Positions 35,201 through 50,200 of a stretch of DNA of 64,000 nucleotides are shown in pieces. The number at the start of each line of letters is the position of its first letter. Position 1 is the first letter of the stretch. The notes under the pieces are model-generated. The model saw only the letters and a list, made by a program, of their open reading frames with translations, did no database searches and had not been told where the DNA came from. The DNA comes from Bubalus kerabau. Taxonomy: Eukaryota; Chordata; Mammalia; Artiodactyla; Bovidae. Made by a program: the position numbers and the translations under genes. The stretch is from positions 22,643,501 through 22,707,500 of the forward strand of contig NC_073634.1 in assembly GCF_029407905.1 (NCBI RefSeq), given 5' to 3'.

Positions 35201-38200
35201 CGAGTGTGGGGTGGGTCATAGAGGATCTTGCTTTATGTCATCGAGTGTTCTGCCTATGTTTTCCTCTACGAGTTTTATAGTTTCTGGTCTTACATTTAGG
35301 TCTTTAATCCATTTTGAGTTTATCTTTGTATATGGTGTTTGGAAGTGTTCTAATTTCATTCTTTTACATGTAGCTGTCCAGTTTTCCCAGCACCATTTAT
35401 TGAAGAGGCTGTCTTTGCCCCATTGTATATTTTTGCCTCCTTTGTCAAAAATAAGGTACCCACAGGTGCATGGGTTTATTTCTGGGCTTTCTATCTTGTT
35501 CCATTGGTCTATATTTCTGTTTTTGTGCCAGTACCATATCATCTTGATGACTGCAGCTCTGTAGTATAATCTGAAGTCAGGAAGGTTGATTCCTCCGGCT
35601 CCATTCTTTCTCAAGACTGCTTTGGCTATTTAATTAGTATACTATTTGGCTAGTATTTTCGTAACATTTTAAACTGTATTTTTTTTCATTAAAAATGAGA
35701 TCAAGATCTTATGCTTAAGAGTTAATTTGCATCTCCTTGTCTGAGACCTGTCTGTTCAGATTCATTCCTTTTTTTTCTATTGTGTTCTGGGTTGAAAAAA
35801 AACTTTTTCCAGTTTGTCGTTTGTCTTTGTTTCTGTTCTTTGCCATGCAGCATTTTTTTTTTAAACATGTGTCTATAAACTATTTTTTAAAATTAATACT
35901 TTACTTTTTGGGAACCATTTAAAGTTCATCGCAAATTAAGGGGAAGGGGCAGAAATTTCCCATATATACTTCCTGTCCCTAGGCATGTATAACCCCAGAT
36001 CCCATCATCAACACCCTTAACAGAGTGGTACAATGGTTACAACTGGTGAACCTATATTTGACACATCATAATCATAAATGTCCATAGGTTATATAATACG
36101 GCTGACTCTTGGTGCTGTGCATTCTATGTGTTTGGACAAACGCATAATGACAAGTACCTATCATTGTGGTATTACATAGAGTATTTTCACTGCCCTAAAA
36201 GTTCTGTGTTCTACCTATTCATTCCTACTTGTCCCCACCCTGTACCCTCCACAGGTCTGCCTTTTCTGGAAAATAATATAGTTGGAATCATATAGTATGT
36301 AATCTTCCTACATTGGTTTCTTTCATGTAGCAATATAGACTTAAGATTGCTCCAAGTCTTTTCATGGCTTAACAGCTCATTGCTTTTTAGTGCTTAATAA
36401 CATTCCATTGTCTTTAGAACAGTTTATTTACCCATTTACCTACTGAAGGAGATCTATTATTTCCAGGTTTTTGGCAATTATGAATAAACCCATTGTAAAT
36501 ATCTATATGCAGGTTTCCATGTGAATGTAAGTTTTTATTTCCTTTGGGTAAACAGCAAAGAGTACGACTGCTAGATCATCTGGTAAAAGCATTTTAGGTT
36601 TGCATGAAACTACTAAACTGTCTTCAAATGTTAGCAATACCATTTTGCATTCCTACCAGCAATCAAAGAAAGCTCTCGTTGCTCTACATCTTGTCAGAAT
36701 TTGGTGTTCTCAGTGTTTATGATTTTGGCTGTTCTAACAGATGGGCAGCAGTATCTCACTGTTTAATTTGCATTTGCCCTATGACATAAGATGTGGCGCA
36801 TCATTTCATATGCTTATCTGCTATCTAGGTATCTTCTTTGGTGAGGTACATGTTAAGGTCTTCAGCACATTGTTTAATCAGGTTATTAAGTTTTCTTACT
36901 GTTGAATTTTAAGAGTTCTTTGTATATTTTGGAGAAGAGTCTTTTACAGATATCTTTTTTGTAAATATTTCTTCCAAGTCTGTGGCTTGTCATCTCAATC
37001 TTTTAACACTGTCTTTTGCAGAGCAGAAGTTTGTGAAGTGAAAGTCGCTTAGTTGTGTTCGACTCTTTTCGACTCCATGGACTGTAACCCACCAGGCTCC
37101 TCTGTCCATGGGATTCTCCAGGCAAGAATACTGGAGTGGGTTGCCATTCCCTTTTCCAGGAGATCTTCCTGACTCACGGATTGAACCTGGGTCTCCTGCA
37201 TTGCAGACAGATTCTTAACCATGTAAGCCACCAGGGAATATCAATTCTTTCTTTCAGAGATTGTGCATTTGGTGGTGTACCATCAGACTTGCTTTGAATC
37301 TCTACTGTTCTACCAATTTATAAAAATAGTACATTAAATATTCCACCTTTTAAATATTCCTAACATCCTAAATATAAAGATGGTTCTGGTGTACTATGAT
37401 GTCTTAATATATATCTCATTCCCATTTGGACTTAAAAAACGCACAAAGTAAAGCACATAACCGAGTTTCACTACCATAGTAAGATGCCTGTGACTACTGA
37501 CCAGGGTGTCCCTGCTGGTGTAATGGACCATCCACCCTTCCTTCACCATTGTGCTGCTCTTCCTCTTTGTGTGCTTGATGGACTGGACGACCCTCATCAG
37601 CGGAATGTTATTGCTCGTTGATGGACTAAAAAATATTTTAAATTTATGACAAATATTTATAATGTTAACTTAAAAGATCAATACAGTAAAATCAAACCCT
37701 TTTAAAAATAATTAAACTAAAATTCTTCAAAATATCTTACGAAGACAAACAATGGCTTAAGAAGAAAAAGATAAATTAATCCTGTTATGATGATACATAG
37801 TTAATCTATAAAAGACAAAGATGATACTGTTAGGGGAAGCACACTGACTGAAACCGCCCACCCTGGCCAGGCTCTCTAATAACCATTTGCATGGGTTGTT
37901 TTACAACAGGAGGTCCTGGTAAGGAATATGGAACTAATAAGCCACTACCAACCAAAAGAGTTCAGGAAAGGTCAAAAGGAGACACCACGTGTCCACCCAC
38001 TTCCCAGAATCCCTCTTGCGAGCATCCATCTTTGCTCAGCAATGCGTGTGGCACCAGGAAGGACTCTGAATCAGAATGATTGGCCAAAGACCACCTGGAA
38101 ACTAATCCCATCACCATAAAACCCAAGACTACGAGCCACATGGCAGAGCTGTTCTCCTGGGTTCCCTTTACTGCTCTCCACCTGGGTGCCCTTTCCCAAT

Positions 38201-41200
38201 AAAATCTCTTGCTTTGTCAGCACATGTCTCCTCCGACAATTTTTTTCCAAGTGTTAGACAAGAGCCCGCTCTTGGGGCCCTGGAGTGGGGTCCCCCCCTT
38301 CCTACAACAATACTGTAAATCATCATTATTTGTCATGAATATTTCTGGAGGGCCACAGGACATACGAAAACAATAAACAGAGCAGAAAGAATCCTCTCCG
38401 GTTGGCAAATCTGGAGCCTGGGAGAGGGTCTCATTTGGGACTGCTACTAGAAATCGTACCCTAGATAACATGACAAAGTAATAAATTCATAACAGGACAA
38501 AATTCAAATATCAAAGTCCATTATTCATGTTGTCAGCAACAATTATTTACAGAAGACACTGAAAGAAAAATGATTTACAGGTATTAAGAAAGTAAAAATA
38601 ATAAATAATGAAATGAGTCACATCGGGTAATACTGAAACATAGGTCAGTAACAGTGTAGCTGGAGAGAAAGAGCACCTTGGCAGAAGTGTGTGAAAAATA
38701 CACTGTTTTTCAATTGAGTCTCAAACAGTTAAATACTTGCTCTTAAACTGTGAAGTATCCATGATTAGGAAACAAGCTTAGTTCTCTTAAGTCTCCAATT
38801 TGGGCAAACATTTAGTTAATAATGATAATGATAATAATAGCTATAATTTAATGATAAGACGAACTGAATAAATGACTCAGCCATATGAGACTGACAAATG
38901 ACCAATTTTCTCTAAACACCTATTTGCTGTCAATGAAAAACAAAACCTGCTTAAAATGTTAACATTGTATCACAAAGTAGTATATCTTATATGCTATATC
39001 TAAAAAAACTGAATTTCTATAAATATAGGAGGATATATAAGTCTCATAATCCAGGAACATTTTTACAAAGAGCTAACAGATGAACTGCAATACAAAAACT
39101 GCCCCCAAATTCATCACCATCATCTCTGTACAACATTCTCAGGTATACATTCTTACTGGGGTTTGCAACATTAGCTAATATGCCTGTGTAAAGAAACTGG
39201 TTGCTTTACCTGAAGTCCAATGCTGGCACTTTGTGAAAGACTGCTACACAGCTAGGTATCATTATCAAGACTGTATTTAAATAAAGCATTTTTCTTTTTA
39301 AGAAAACGGGATTCTCATACCTTCTCATCTTGAGTGGACAGCAAGAGGAATATAATTTATTTCAGAAAAATAAATTTACACGTGGTACATGTAAAAGCAT
39401 TAGCCACAATTTAATTGATTTTAAATTACATTTTAGGGGGTGGAATGAATTGGGAGATTGGGATTGACAAGCATATAGTACTGTATATGAAATAGATAAC
39501 TAATGAGAACCTACTGTAGAGCACAAGAACTCTAATCAATGCTCTATAGTGATCTAAATGAGAAGGAAATCTAAAAAAAGAGAGAGATACGTTTATGTAT
39601 AAATGATTCACTTTGCTATACAGCAGAAACTAACACGACATTGTAAAGCAACTATACTTCAAGAAAAACAATTTTATTTTTATAATTACATTTCTAGGTT
39701 CCACTTAAAGAGATATGATTTGTTATTTTTTAACAGAACTCCTGGACTGACCTTGCATTTGGAAATAGCTTGTAGTCCATACCCACGCATTACCTGATTG
39801 TTTTAACAGCTTCTTCGTCTCTTTCCACATCAAGATCAGATGGATCCAAGAAAAACATTTTATCTTCTGGGGGAGATGGTTCTTCTGTGTCATCCAAGCC
39901 CCGACTACCATCACTGTTCATGTCACTACTGTCAATATCCATTGGTATATCTGTATCTGTTCCCAAAGTAGATGGCTCTGGCAAAGTTTTAAATGAATTC
40001 AGAATTTTACATTAATGGAATATCAATACACCTAAATAGAGACAGTATATCAAATGTGAAAACCATTTTTAAAATTCTTAAATGAAATTACAGAAAAATA
40101 TTTTTATGATTCAAGTTAAAGAAATATTTCTTAGGATGATGTAAGTATAAAAATCATAAGGCAGAAAATTAACTTGATTGCATCATAATTTTAAATTTTG
40201 ATATGACAAAAGATACTAGAAGCAAAGTAAAAGGTTAGCCACTATATTATAGACCTGGTCAGCTCATTTTCCACAAGTGTCTAAGACAATACAATGAAAA
40301 AAGAACATTCTGTTCAGTGTATGGTCATAGGACAAATGGATATTTATATGCAAAAAAGAAAAAAGGAAATTGGGAAGATTTCCTTAAATCAATTACAAAA
40401 ATTAACTTAAAGTAGATCACAGACCTAAATAATCTATAACACTCTTAGAAGAAAGCATAGGAGTAAACTTTGGGATTGTGAGTTAGGCAAAGCCTTCTTA
40501 GATATACCACCAAAAACCTAAATGACAAGAAAAAACAAATATATTGGACTTCATCAAAATTTAAAACTTCTCTGCTACAAATGACACCTCAAAGAAAGTG
40601 AAAAGGCAGTGTACAGAATGGTAGAAAGTATCTGCAAATCATGTATCAAATAAGGGACTTGTATCCAGAATATCTAAAGAATTCTTACAACTCCATATTA
40701 AAAAGATAAATAAATAACCTAGTTAAATGGGTAAAGGACCAGAAGGGATACTGCTCTGAAGCAGATGTAAAAATGACCAAGAGGTATATAAAAAGATACG
40801 CAATGTCAGTTAGCCATCTGGGAAATGCACATCAAAACCATAATGAGACAACACTTCATACTCACCAGGATGGTGACAATCAAAATGACAGACAATTAAC
40901 AAGTGGTGGAAAGGATACGTAGAAATGAGACTCCTCATACACTGCTGGTGGGAATGTAAAATGGTATGGCTGCTTTGGTAAACAGTTTGGCAGTCCTCAA
41001 AATATTAAACAGAGCTACCATATGACTCAACAGTTCCATTACTGGCTATCTACCCAAGTGGAATGGAAACACATGTAGTCAATTGTACTTAAATGTTCAT
41101 AGCTGCCTTGTTTGTAATAGCTCCAAAATGGATACAACTCAAAGGACCATGGCTGACCAGTGATGAATGAATCAAGTGTGGAACATTCAGGCAGAGGAAT

Positions 41201-44200
41201 ACTACTCATCAATAAAAAAACAATGAAGTATTGATACATGCAACATGGATGAACCTTGAAAACATTATGCTAAGTGAAAGAAATTAGTCACAAAGACTAT
41301 ACATTGTATGATCCTATTTATATGAAATGTCTAGAAGGGACAAACTGATACAGATAAAAGTTGACTTAGTGGTTGCCAGGGGCTAGCAGGGAAAAGTGGA
41401 TGGGACGTGACAACTAATTGGTATGGAGTTCTTCTCAGGATGACGAACACGCCCTAAAATTAGGCTGTAGTGATGGCTGCATAACTGGGAATAAACTAAA
41501 TGTATGAACTGTATGGTATACAACTCATATCTCAATGAAGCTGACCAAGAATTAGTAGAATATGTAACACATGAACAAGTAATTTAGAGAGAAAAAACTC
41601 CTAATTAAACAGTAAATATCTGAAAGAGATAAATAAACATTAAAATGAATATAAATGTATTTCATATCCATTTGTCAAAAGGTAGACAAGGACAAAAATA
41701 CATGAACTAGCTAAATCTAGAAAAGACTTCAATCATGTAGAAAAGCTGTATTAATTCTGAGCAACTGAAACGAAGAAACCAATCATGCTCTGTCAATGGT
41801 CTTAAACAGCAACCACAGAAAACATACCACATGAGAAAATGTTAAACTCTTAAGGAGATTAATTTCCACTCCTCATGCTTTTCCTCCTATATCCGTTCTC
41901 CTGGTAATTTTCCTAACCTAAGGCTTGAACCTAGGGCTCCTGCACTGCAGGCAGATTCTTTACCATCTGAGCTACCAGGGAAGCCTTTCCTATAGAACTA
42001 CTTATATTCAATTTTTACCAGCCATGTAATATTAAGGAAAAATTATGCTGCAAGTTTACTCCTTTCTTCCAAAAAAGGTAATCACTTTGAGTGATATAAT
42101 CTTGAAAAGAGGGGGAAAAAAAAGGTAAAAAGGCTAGAATGTTCAGCTAAATGATTATTTGATGGAAAAAGAGAAAGTGAGACAGTACAATGACTTCTAA
42201 AGACTATGAACTTAGATGCCAGACCACACAGATTCAAATCCCAACTCTACCACGACTGGTTGTATCTCTTAGGCAAATTATTTAATGCTTCTGTGCCTAA
42301 GTTTACTCATCTCTAAGTCCTTATCTCAAAAGGTTGTTCTTAGGTTTAAATGTCAATATATATAAAATGTTTACAATAGTGCCTGGAATTCATTAAGTAG
42401 TTAATAAATACTAGAAATATGAAATAGTTCTAGGGACAACAGCACAGTTATAAAATAAGTTTTGCTATGTCTAAAGACAAATGAGAATATGCAGCATCAT
42501 TTGCCACATATGACTACAGAGTGGTAGGTGGTTAAAGGAGACCAGAGGCATAATTAAAAGTATACTATTAGCGATATCTGTATTTTGCTTGATTATTAAA
42601 TCAGAAAAAAGTCAAAGAAACCAAGTAAACAAAATAAAATATGCAAATATAACCTTATATAAAGATAACACACAAAAGAATTGTGATCTTTTCTGGAAAT
42701 TAAGAAAAAGACTTTCACCTCCATTGAAAGTAACCTCTCCAAGGCAGTCTCTTGGTACTTTAGATGCACATCGCTTATGGCAGTTGAATTTACAATCTAA
42801 AACAAAATATTCATCTTATTAATTTATGTAAAAAGTCAGGCAGTATCAGATATGGTTAAAGACTTTCTTTACTCACACATACAGTATTATTAATAATGAT
42901 GATGAAATAATAAAGATTTCCTCTACAAGAACTCAGGTCTTAAAAGGTCTGGTTTCATATTCTTATACCATCTCTTAATAGTTGGTTAATCCCTCAGGGA
43001 TCACTCAGTCTCTTTATCTGTAAAATTAAGTTTATACCGCTTATACTTTGCCAAAATGCTGCAGATCCATGCTTCCCTCCCTTATGTCACATTCTTCTTT
43101 CCATATCCCCCTTAAAGAGTTTCTCAGGCTGATTAAATCCCTTTCCAACATATGTCAGGCAGTTACTTTCAATTCCTAATTATCAGGACCTGGTACATAC
43201 GCAGAAAAGAAATTGCAATGCTACAACCATTTTTTAGGAATTAGTAAGAGCTTTCCCAGACAACCTTGCAAGAAAGGACTGAGCTTCTCACGCACAAGGT
43301 CCCCCACCTGTAGTATATAATGGCTCTCTTCAGCCTGCAAGAACCTCAGAGCTGATTGCACTGCAGATGAGTGTCAGTGACGTCCAAGCTGTTCAATACT
43401 ACTGTGTAACTCATGGTTCTCAAATTGTGGTCACCAGGCCCGGAACATCAGCATCTTTTGAGATGCCCGATCTTGTTTGGGCCCCACCCCTAACCTACTA
43501 CGTCAGCAGCTCAGGGAGTGAGGTTGAGAAACGGGTACTTTAATGACTTCTTTAGTTAATTAACATTAAAACTGAAACCCACTGCTATAACTACTATCTA
43601 ACACCACCTTCAAAATAATTCTACCAACAATAAATGGGTAAAAATAATTTCAAGTCCTGATTTAGAATAATTTTGTAACTTCTATAACTGAAGAAAACTC
43701 TTGGTATCATGCCAATAGAATACAGAAAGGTCATTATAAGAAAAAGCTCTATGAAATAATAATTTGGTGGATGAGAAAATCTGCATTATGTAATGTCTTT
43801 AAAAAGGTGAGGCCCTAGGAAAATTCACACGAACTAGTATTAACACTGGCATACATTTAAATGTTTGTTTTTTATCTCATGAGGTTTGCAAATTGTGAAA
43901 ATAACAAGGTTTCCCTTTCCCTCTGAAATGTAAAGCCAAGTTTACCACCCATATGCAGCAAGTATGTAGTTCTAATGACAGTCACTTACACTTCTCTATA
44001 TTCCTGCCCATGTTTTTTATTAATTTATTTATGTTTTCTTTTATCCTATATGTGCTTATATAAGCTGCCCTGAAATTTTAACATAACAAAGTGGAAAACA
44101 GATGAATGAATAAATTAATTGCTCTTAGAATTGTATATTTTTCTCAAATGATCCTGCATAACTGTTTTATCTTAACTATTTTTTTCTTAGCTTAACAAGT

Positions 44201-47200
44201 GAATGAAAATGTCTATTTTACTTTTGAAGTAAAAATACAGGGATTACTGAATAAATTATGCCTTTTTGATACTTTGTGAACCATATAAGCATAAAACATT
44301 ATTCTTTTAGAGCTCTAAGAAGTTAAACTACTAAGCCAGTCACATAGTTAATTGATTTTATTTCAAAATTCATTAATCTACTTACATATTTTATTCAATT
44401 GTTCTTTTAAAAAGTACTGTGCTTTTTTGCATGTGGTTTTAGAATGTTTCTGTTCTACTCAGCAGAACGGCATATTTACTACCTTTACTAAGATTATCTG
44501 CTGGCTAGAATTTGTACATCTGTTCTTAATGTTCTTTCCCAAAACATTCTTTAGTGGCTGCTTGCCAGTACACTTTAGTGTTGATATTTAAAGTATTAAT
44601 TTATATATTAACTCATATTCAAAAGTAAGCTGTTGAAATAAAATTTCAACATTTAATTAAGCTTGCCTGATGGTTATTAAATACTGGCAACAAATGTACA
44701 ATGTATTCTCTATGTATGTAGCCAAATATTGCTAAAAAAAGTTTTCTTATATACTTATAAATTAAATTTATGCATAAATTATTTAATTCAACACTGAAAA
44801 CAGAACTTTTGTTGCAAAGATCTCAATTCCAATGTTTTACCTAGATAAAACTAGGTAATTCAATTCCACAAATACTTTTACATAAAAAGTATGGTATCAA
44901 GAAGTAATGATAATTACAGTAATCACATGAAAAATAAGTACATAAGATTACAGACAGATTACTTATATCTTATCTTGGCTCAATGCCTAATAACACATTT
45001 AATATCTCTATTTTGGTTTTCACATAGTTGTGCAGCACTGTTGAGAAGATGCGAGACAAAAAGATAAAAGCATCTTTTAAAAGCATTAAAACATTATGTA
45101 ACTACAGGAAACCATTACTCTATTAAAAACATAGTTCATTAGAGATGTTTTTGGAATTCTATGACAGTGTTTTGGGTTAGTATCTAAATATAGATGGTCC
45201 CCATAATAATTCCAGTAGCTTCCACTATTTCTGCCTGTTTCAGTGTGATTGTTTAGAATGACAATTTTGGTACAGCTCTCACAGCCACATAATTAAAGCA
45301 AAAATAAAACTCTTGTAACATGTTGCTGTGTGTGTGTGTGCGTGTATGAATACTTAATGGAAAGTTCAGTTCAGTCACTCAGTCGTGTCCAGCTCTTTGC
45401 GACCCCATGGACTGCAGCACGCCAGGCCTCCTGTCCATCACCAACTCCCAGAGCTTGCTCACTCATGTCCATCGAGTCGGTGATTCCATTTAATGGAAAG
45501 AGGAGGGCATTATTTTATATTTTGGGTAGTGTCTGGCTCTGGAATCAGAAAGACTTAAGCTCAAATATTAGCTTACCTGCTCACTAATGGTTCCATATTG
45601 ACAATTGTTAAGCAGCCACATCTCACAGATTCAAATTCTAGTTTTTCTGTTTACACTCTAATTTTTCTTTAGCATAGCTCCTGGTACAGAATACACATGT
45701 TGCTGATACTAGTCATCGTTAATAGATACACATATATGCATATTTCTTTTTTAACTATGAGACCAATTTATTTGCTTAAGCCTTCTGAAGTAAAAAGTAT
45801 TTTATGTTATATTTGCTAACAAAAACAAATATGAATTTTACTTCAGAAAATCATGCAATCCTACCTTTACACTGCATTCCCTGGCGAAAGAGGCCTTTCA
45901 GTAACCGCTTGCAGTACTGACATATCGTGGGACGGGTGTATGAGTGAACAGCAAACGTGTGTGGGACTTTCACCCTGCACATGACCATCTTTTCCATCCA
46001 GATTGGGCGACCACTCCAAGAAGGAATTCTCTTACTAGGTTCTTGGTGAACATGTGACTAAAACATAAGTAATTTCCATAGTGTAAGTCAACATTAAAAA
46101 CAAAGTCTTCAGATCAGGGTTTGACCACAGAAGTCATTTATTTCAAACACTAAAGCCACAAATAAAAAAATGTGGATCTAAGCAGTTTCCCTTGGAAGCT
46201 TAACTTACCAACCCTTGAAAAAGAAAAGCGTAGAATTTTTTTGCTATTATTTATGCAAGGTATTTTCATCCTCACAGATATGTATCCATTGATTAACTAT
46301 TATTTGCCAGGCACATATGACATTTCACAAATAAAAAACAAAACCTTAAAATGAGTTTATAACATTCAAATTCCTTACCAAGAAATTAATTACAGGAAAA
46401 TTAAGTAAATTTAGAAGGGTTAGTGCTGCTCATGTTGAGCTACTGAACACAACGTCTGAAAATATTTTGAAACAAGTCTTGGTTTTTAAAATCTATTTTA
46501 ATAAATACTAAAATAAGTATGTAAAAATCTTTCATTAATAATGGCAGATGTAAATTAAAACAACTTTACCCTTAGTAATAATGCTTTAAGAAGTTCCTTG
46601 ATATTTTAAGTATATTTCAGTTATTTGGTTTTTTCCCTCTCAGGTGAGCAAAAAGAAAAATTAAAGAAGATGTGGTTAAAAATTTTTGTGCCATTTGAGG
46701 GATAAATGGATTTTTAAACTATGACCCTTTTTATGTATACCAAGGAAACAATCAATTTAATTCCAGGTCAGATCAATATAGCCCATCATATTCATTCAAC
46801 ATTCATTGACTGTCCTTTACTATGTATTAGAAATATGAAAATGGATACGGTCCTTATTCTCAAGGACAAAATCCAAATACCTAACTGCCTTCTAGATGCA
46901 CTGCAGACCTTGCTGTAGCTGCTTGCCTCGTCACTGCCAGGACTGCCTTCTATAACCAGTAATGTGGGTAACTCAGAATTGAGTCGCTGTACATTGATAT
47001 GTTCAACCAACAGAAGCCAAAAGAAATCAAAAGACAGAGAAGTGTACAGCAGAAATGAGAGAAGAAAATAAAGGGCTTTTTTCCTGAAGGAAGTAGGAGG
47101 AAGGAAAAAAGAAAAGGGATGACCACTGGAGGAAAGCACTATAAAAACAACACAAATACAGCCTCTGCTCGATAGTTTTTCAATAATGTGTAGCCAGAAA

Positions 47201-50200
47201 CGTTCTAAAGCAAATTATGAAGCAATTTAAGAAAAGTACAAAAAGAATGTCAAAACCCAAACCAAACTTGCAGACTTCAGCTGTCTAAGGTGTCCTGCTC
47301 TAGTCTGGCCCAACCCTCCTCCACGTACAGAGCACCGTCAGCAAAAGGAACACTGAAGTGATTCCTCAGAGCTGATAAAGCAGCCAGCAGGAACCAGAAA
47401 CGGATGCCTTCAGCTTTTGCTTATCCCTGGGCCCCCAGTCTAGTGGTGACTCAACACTGTGTTTCTCTTGCTCTGCTTCAACCACTTAGTCTATGTCTCA
47501 AGCTTAAAACAAACACGTGGACTGACCTGAGTTACACCTGGGTCTTCTACTTAGCAGTACAGTGATTCTTAACCTTTTCCCCATCTCAACACCCTTGAGC
47601 AGACTGCAATCTAGCCAATAACAGTGGTTTACCATCTACTGAGTGAAGAAGGCAAGAAAGGTACAACAGACTTAATCAGAATTTGGAGGATGGAGAATGC
47701 TGGTAGAATTACCTAGAGCACTTGGCTAAAATGGGACCAGTGAGAGTAACTAGAATTGAGTGGAAGCTCTTTTCTTACATTGCTTTAATGGCCCTCTTTA
47801 CAAATTACTTATTAGCTTAAATTTTCCTTTCTTTCTTATTGATGTGTAGACAGAAATTTCCTGAAAGTAATCTAATTATTTCCACAATGTGTGTTTAAAC
47901 TAATTTTGGCTGAATTGCTCATAAAAACTTCATAATATTGCCAACTCTCAATCATATAAAATAATAAAGGTGATATAAAAAATTTAAAGGGGGCAATTCC
48001 CCAATTATATATATTCGACTTTGGAACATTTTTCAGTGAAAGAAATATCTCTACTTTTAATGTGCACACTTAAGAATCAAGAATTTCTTTCTACCTTGAT
48101 TCTGTACTGTTCCTGCAGAAATTTTCCCAAATGGGGAACGCCCTGGTGGTCCAGTGCTTAGGACTTTATGCTTTCATAGCCAAGGGTGCAGGTTTGATCC
48201 CTGGTCAGGGAACTAAAATTCTACAAGTCACGCATGGGGCAGGAAAAAAAAAAGTTTCTCCCAAATGCACTGAGATGAACGTTAATCTCTCTCATCTCCA
48301 AACAGCCATCACTCAACATTGGTTTCTCTAAACCTGGTGGTTCCATTTTAACCAAATTCAACGAACAGTCTATTTTCTTCTGCCTCTCCACCTCTTTACT
48401 TGATTCCCTTTACAGTGATTTCAGACACTGACAGAAACTGCCTTATTACATGACAACCCAAGGGTCAGATTCAAAGGCTTCTATTCCAAACTGGCCTTCT
48501 CTTATGTCAGTAGTTAGTGAAGTTTAATATTTTGACTCCTTAGAAACTTTTCTTCCTCATGCTTTATCTATGAAACCAAGACAACAGCTACATGCCTGCC
48601 AGGATTGTGGTGCGGATTACAGAAGAAAAGGTAAGTAAAGCATCCCAGCACGAAGACTGGCATCTGACAAGTTACGAGGTGCTTCCTGCAGCCACTTAGA
48701 GTGAGTTCTTCTCTAAACCTGGTTCAGACTCGGACGCTCCCATCTCTTCACTGTTTCCTCTACTCCTTTAGATTGTCCGCTTTTACCACTCTTCCTCCCC
48801 TCTGATTTTCCTCCATGAGCTCTCAGCTCTTCTTACTGAATGTACCTTCATTTTTGAGACGGTATTCTTTACTACAGTTTCTACTTGTTCTAAAACACTG
48901 CACAATCTATCCAATTCAAACACGTCACTCTCCTTATACTTCTGTAAAGAATTTTCATCTTCCGGGTAAAATATAAATGAATAAATTAAAACTGAATACC
49001 TTATTCATCTGTTCGGTCCTGTTATTTCCTAATCTTGTAATACTCAGTGGGTATGGCTGACAAACCAGTACCATTTGTGGGGTTCTTAAAACAACATATG
49101 TTCATTCTACAGCCCCCAATTCGAGCCAAGTTTCCCTGTGTAGCTTGTGTGTAAAATGCATTAATTTTTCTATTATCAATCTTTCCCTAAACTTTTGCAT
49201 GTATTTATAATAACTCCTCATTCTCAGTTCTAATGCTACAGCACTCATCTTATACTTTAAAAATGTCATAGTAGGGCTATGCAATATGGAAATGTGGGAT
49301 TTTTGTGAAAGAATTTCAGAAGCTTCTATTTTAGTTCCTCAATTTAGCGAAATCTTGTGATAAAGCTGTCAAGACAGCAGTCCAATGGCTTGATTTTGCC
49401 ATTAATATATAGAAGGCCAAAGGGGTTACAGAAATAACTAAATTAAGACTGTAATCTACGGATGGAAGTTATTTAAAGTAGTACCAAATAAGTAAGGCAG
49501 TTATTTCTTTCTTCCCCAATCTACTACATTTGATTTACACATAAGCAGATCTGGGTTAAATTCTAAAATTGCTTACTAATTTCTGTGACTTTAGTCAAGT
49601 CACTTGATAATTCTGAGTGCCAGCTATCTCACAGTATACAGACCTCACTGGAATACCGTAAAGATGAGTGATGTCACTCAAACACTTATTCATTTATGGC
49701 TGAGCGCCAACTAAAGTACAAGATACGGAGCTTGGGCATGGTGAGGCAAAGACAGACATGAATACTGTCTTCTCTAAACAGTTAAACTCCTTGAGGACAA
49801 TCTAGTATACAAATGCTGTGATATTATGGTAGAATGCTATACACACCATCAAGGAGGTTTGAAAAGTGGTATGGCATTCAGAAAAATAACTTCTAGGTAA
49901 AGGGAAATCAAGTAAGGTAGCTGTTGAGCTAGGTCTAGAAAAAGCATATAGGATAGATATCAACAAGAGCAAATGTAGGGGGGTGGGGAGAAAGGATGTG
50001 TTCAGGGAATGCTGAATACTACAGATTGTCGGAAATGCAGAATATATAGAGGTTTCCTTGAAGGGAGCGATCTAATTGGTTGCTGACTATTAAGCTGTAG
50101 TGCAGTGTGGAGAACAGGAGTCAGGATACTGGTCAGGAGACTGATCTCGTGGTTCAAGTGATAGGGTGATCTCAAACTATACAACATGCAATTCATTGCT

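Larger units (their letters stand above)
29338..35670 (-). mobile_element. L1 insertion (ruminant type), split by a nested BovB
   Basis: A - strand L1 bounded by a perfect 21-bp direct repeat at 29338-29358 and 35650-35670 (starts CTAGTATTTTCG). The L1 3' UTR lies at 29359-29720 and the ORF2 C-terminal coding region at 34379-35649. The two halves join in normal L1 order (GTATATGTGTT / GTTAGTATATGATATT) once the insert between them is removed. The copy is 5'-truncated inside ORF2 and its frame is broken by a 41-bp tandem duplication (35167-35248). It lies in PRKD3 intron 28863-37501, in the same direction as the gene. Confidence 0.93.
42797..45864 (-). other. PRKD3 intron, mostly unrecognised
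   Basis: About 3 kb between C1b exons. Apart from the MER5A near 43425 and the BovB piece at 45365, I see AT-rich sequence with no gene-like content. Confidence 0.6.
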
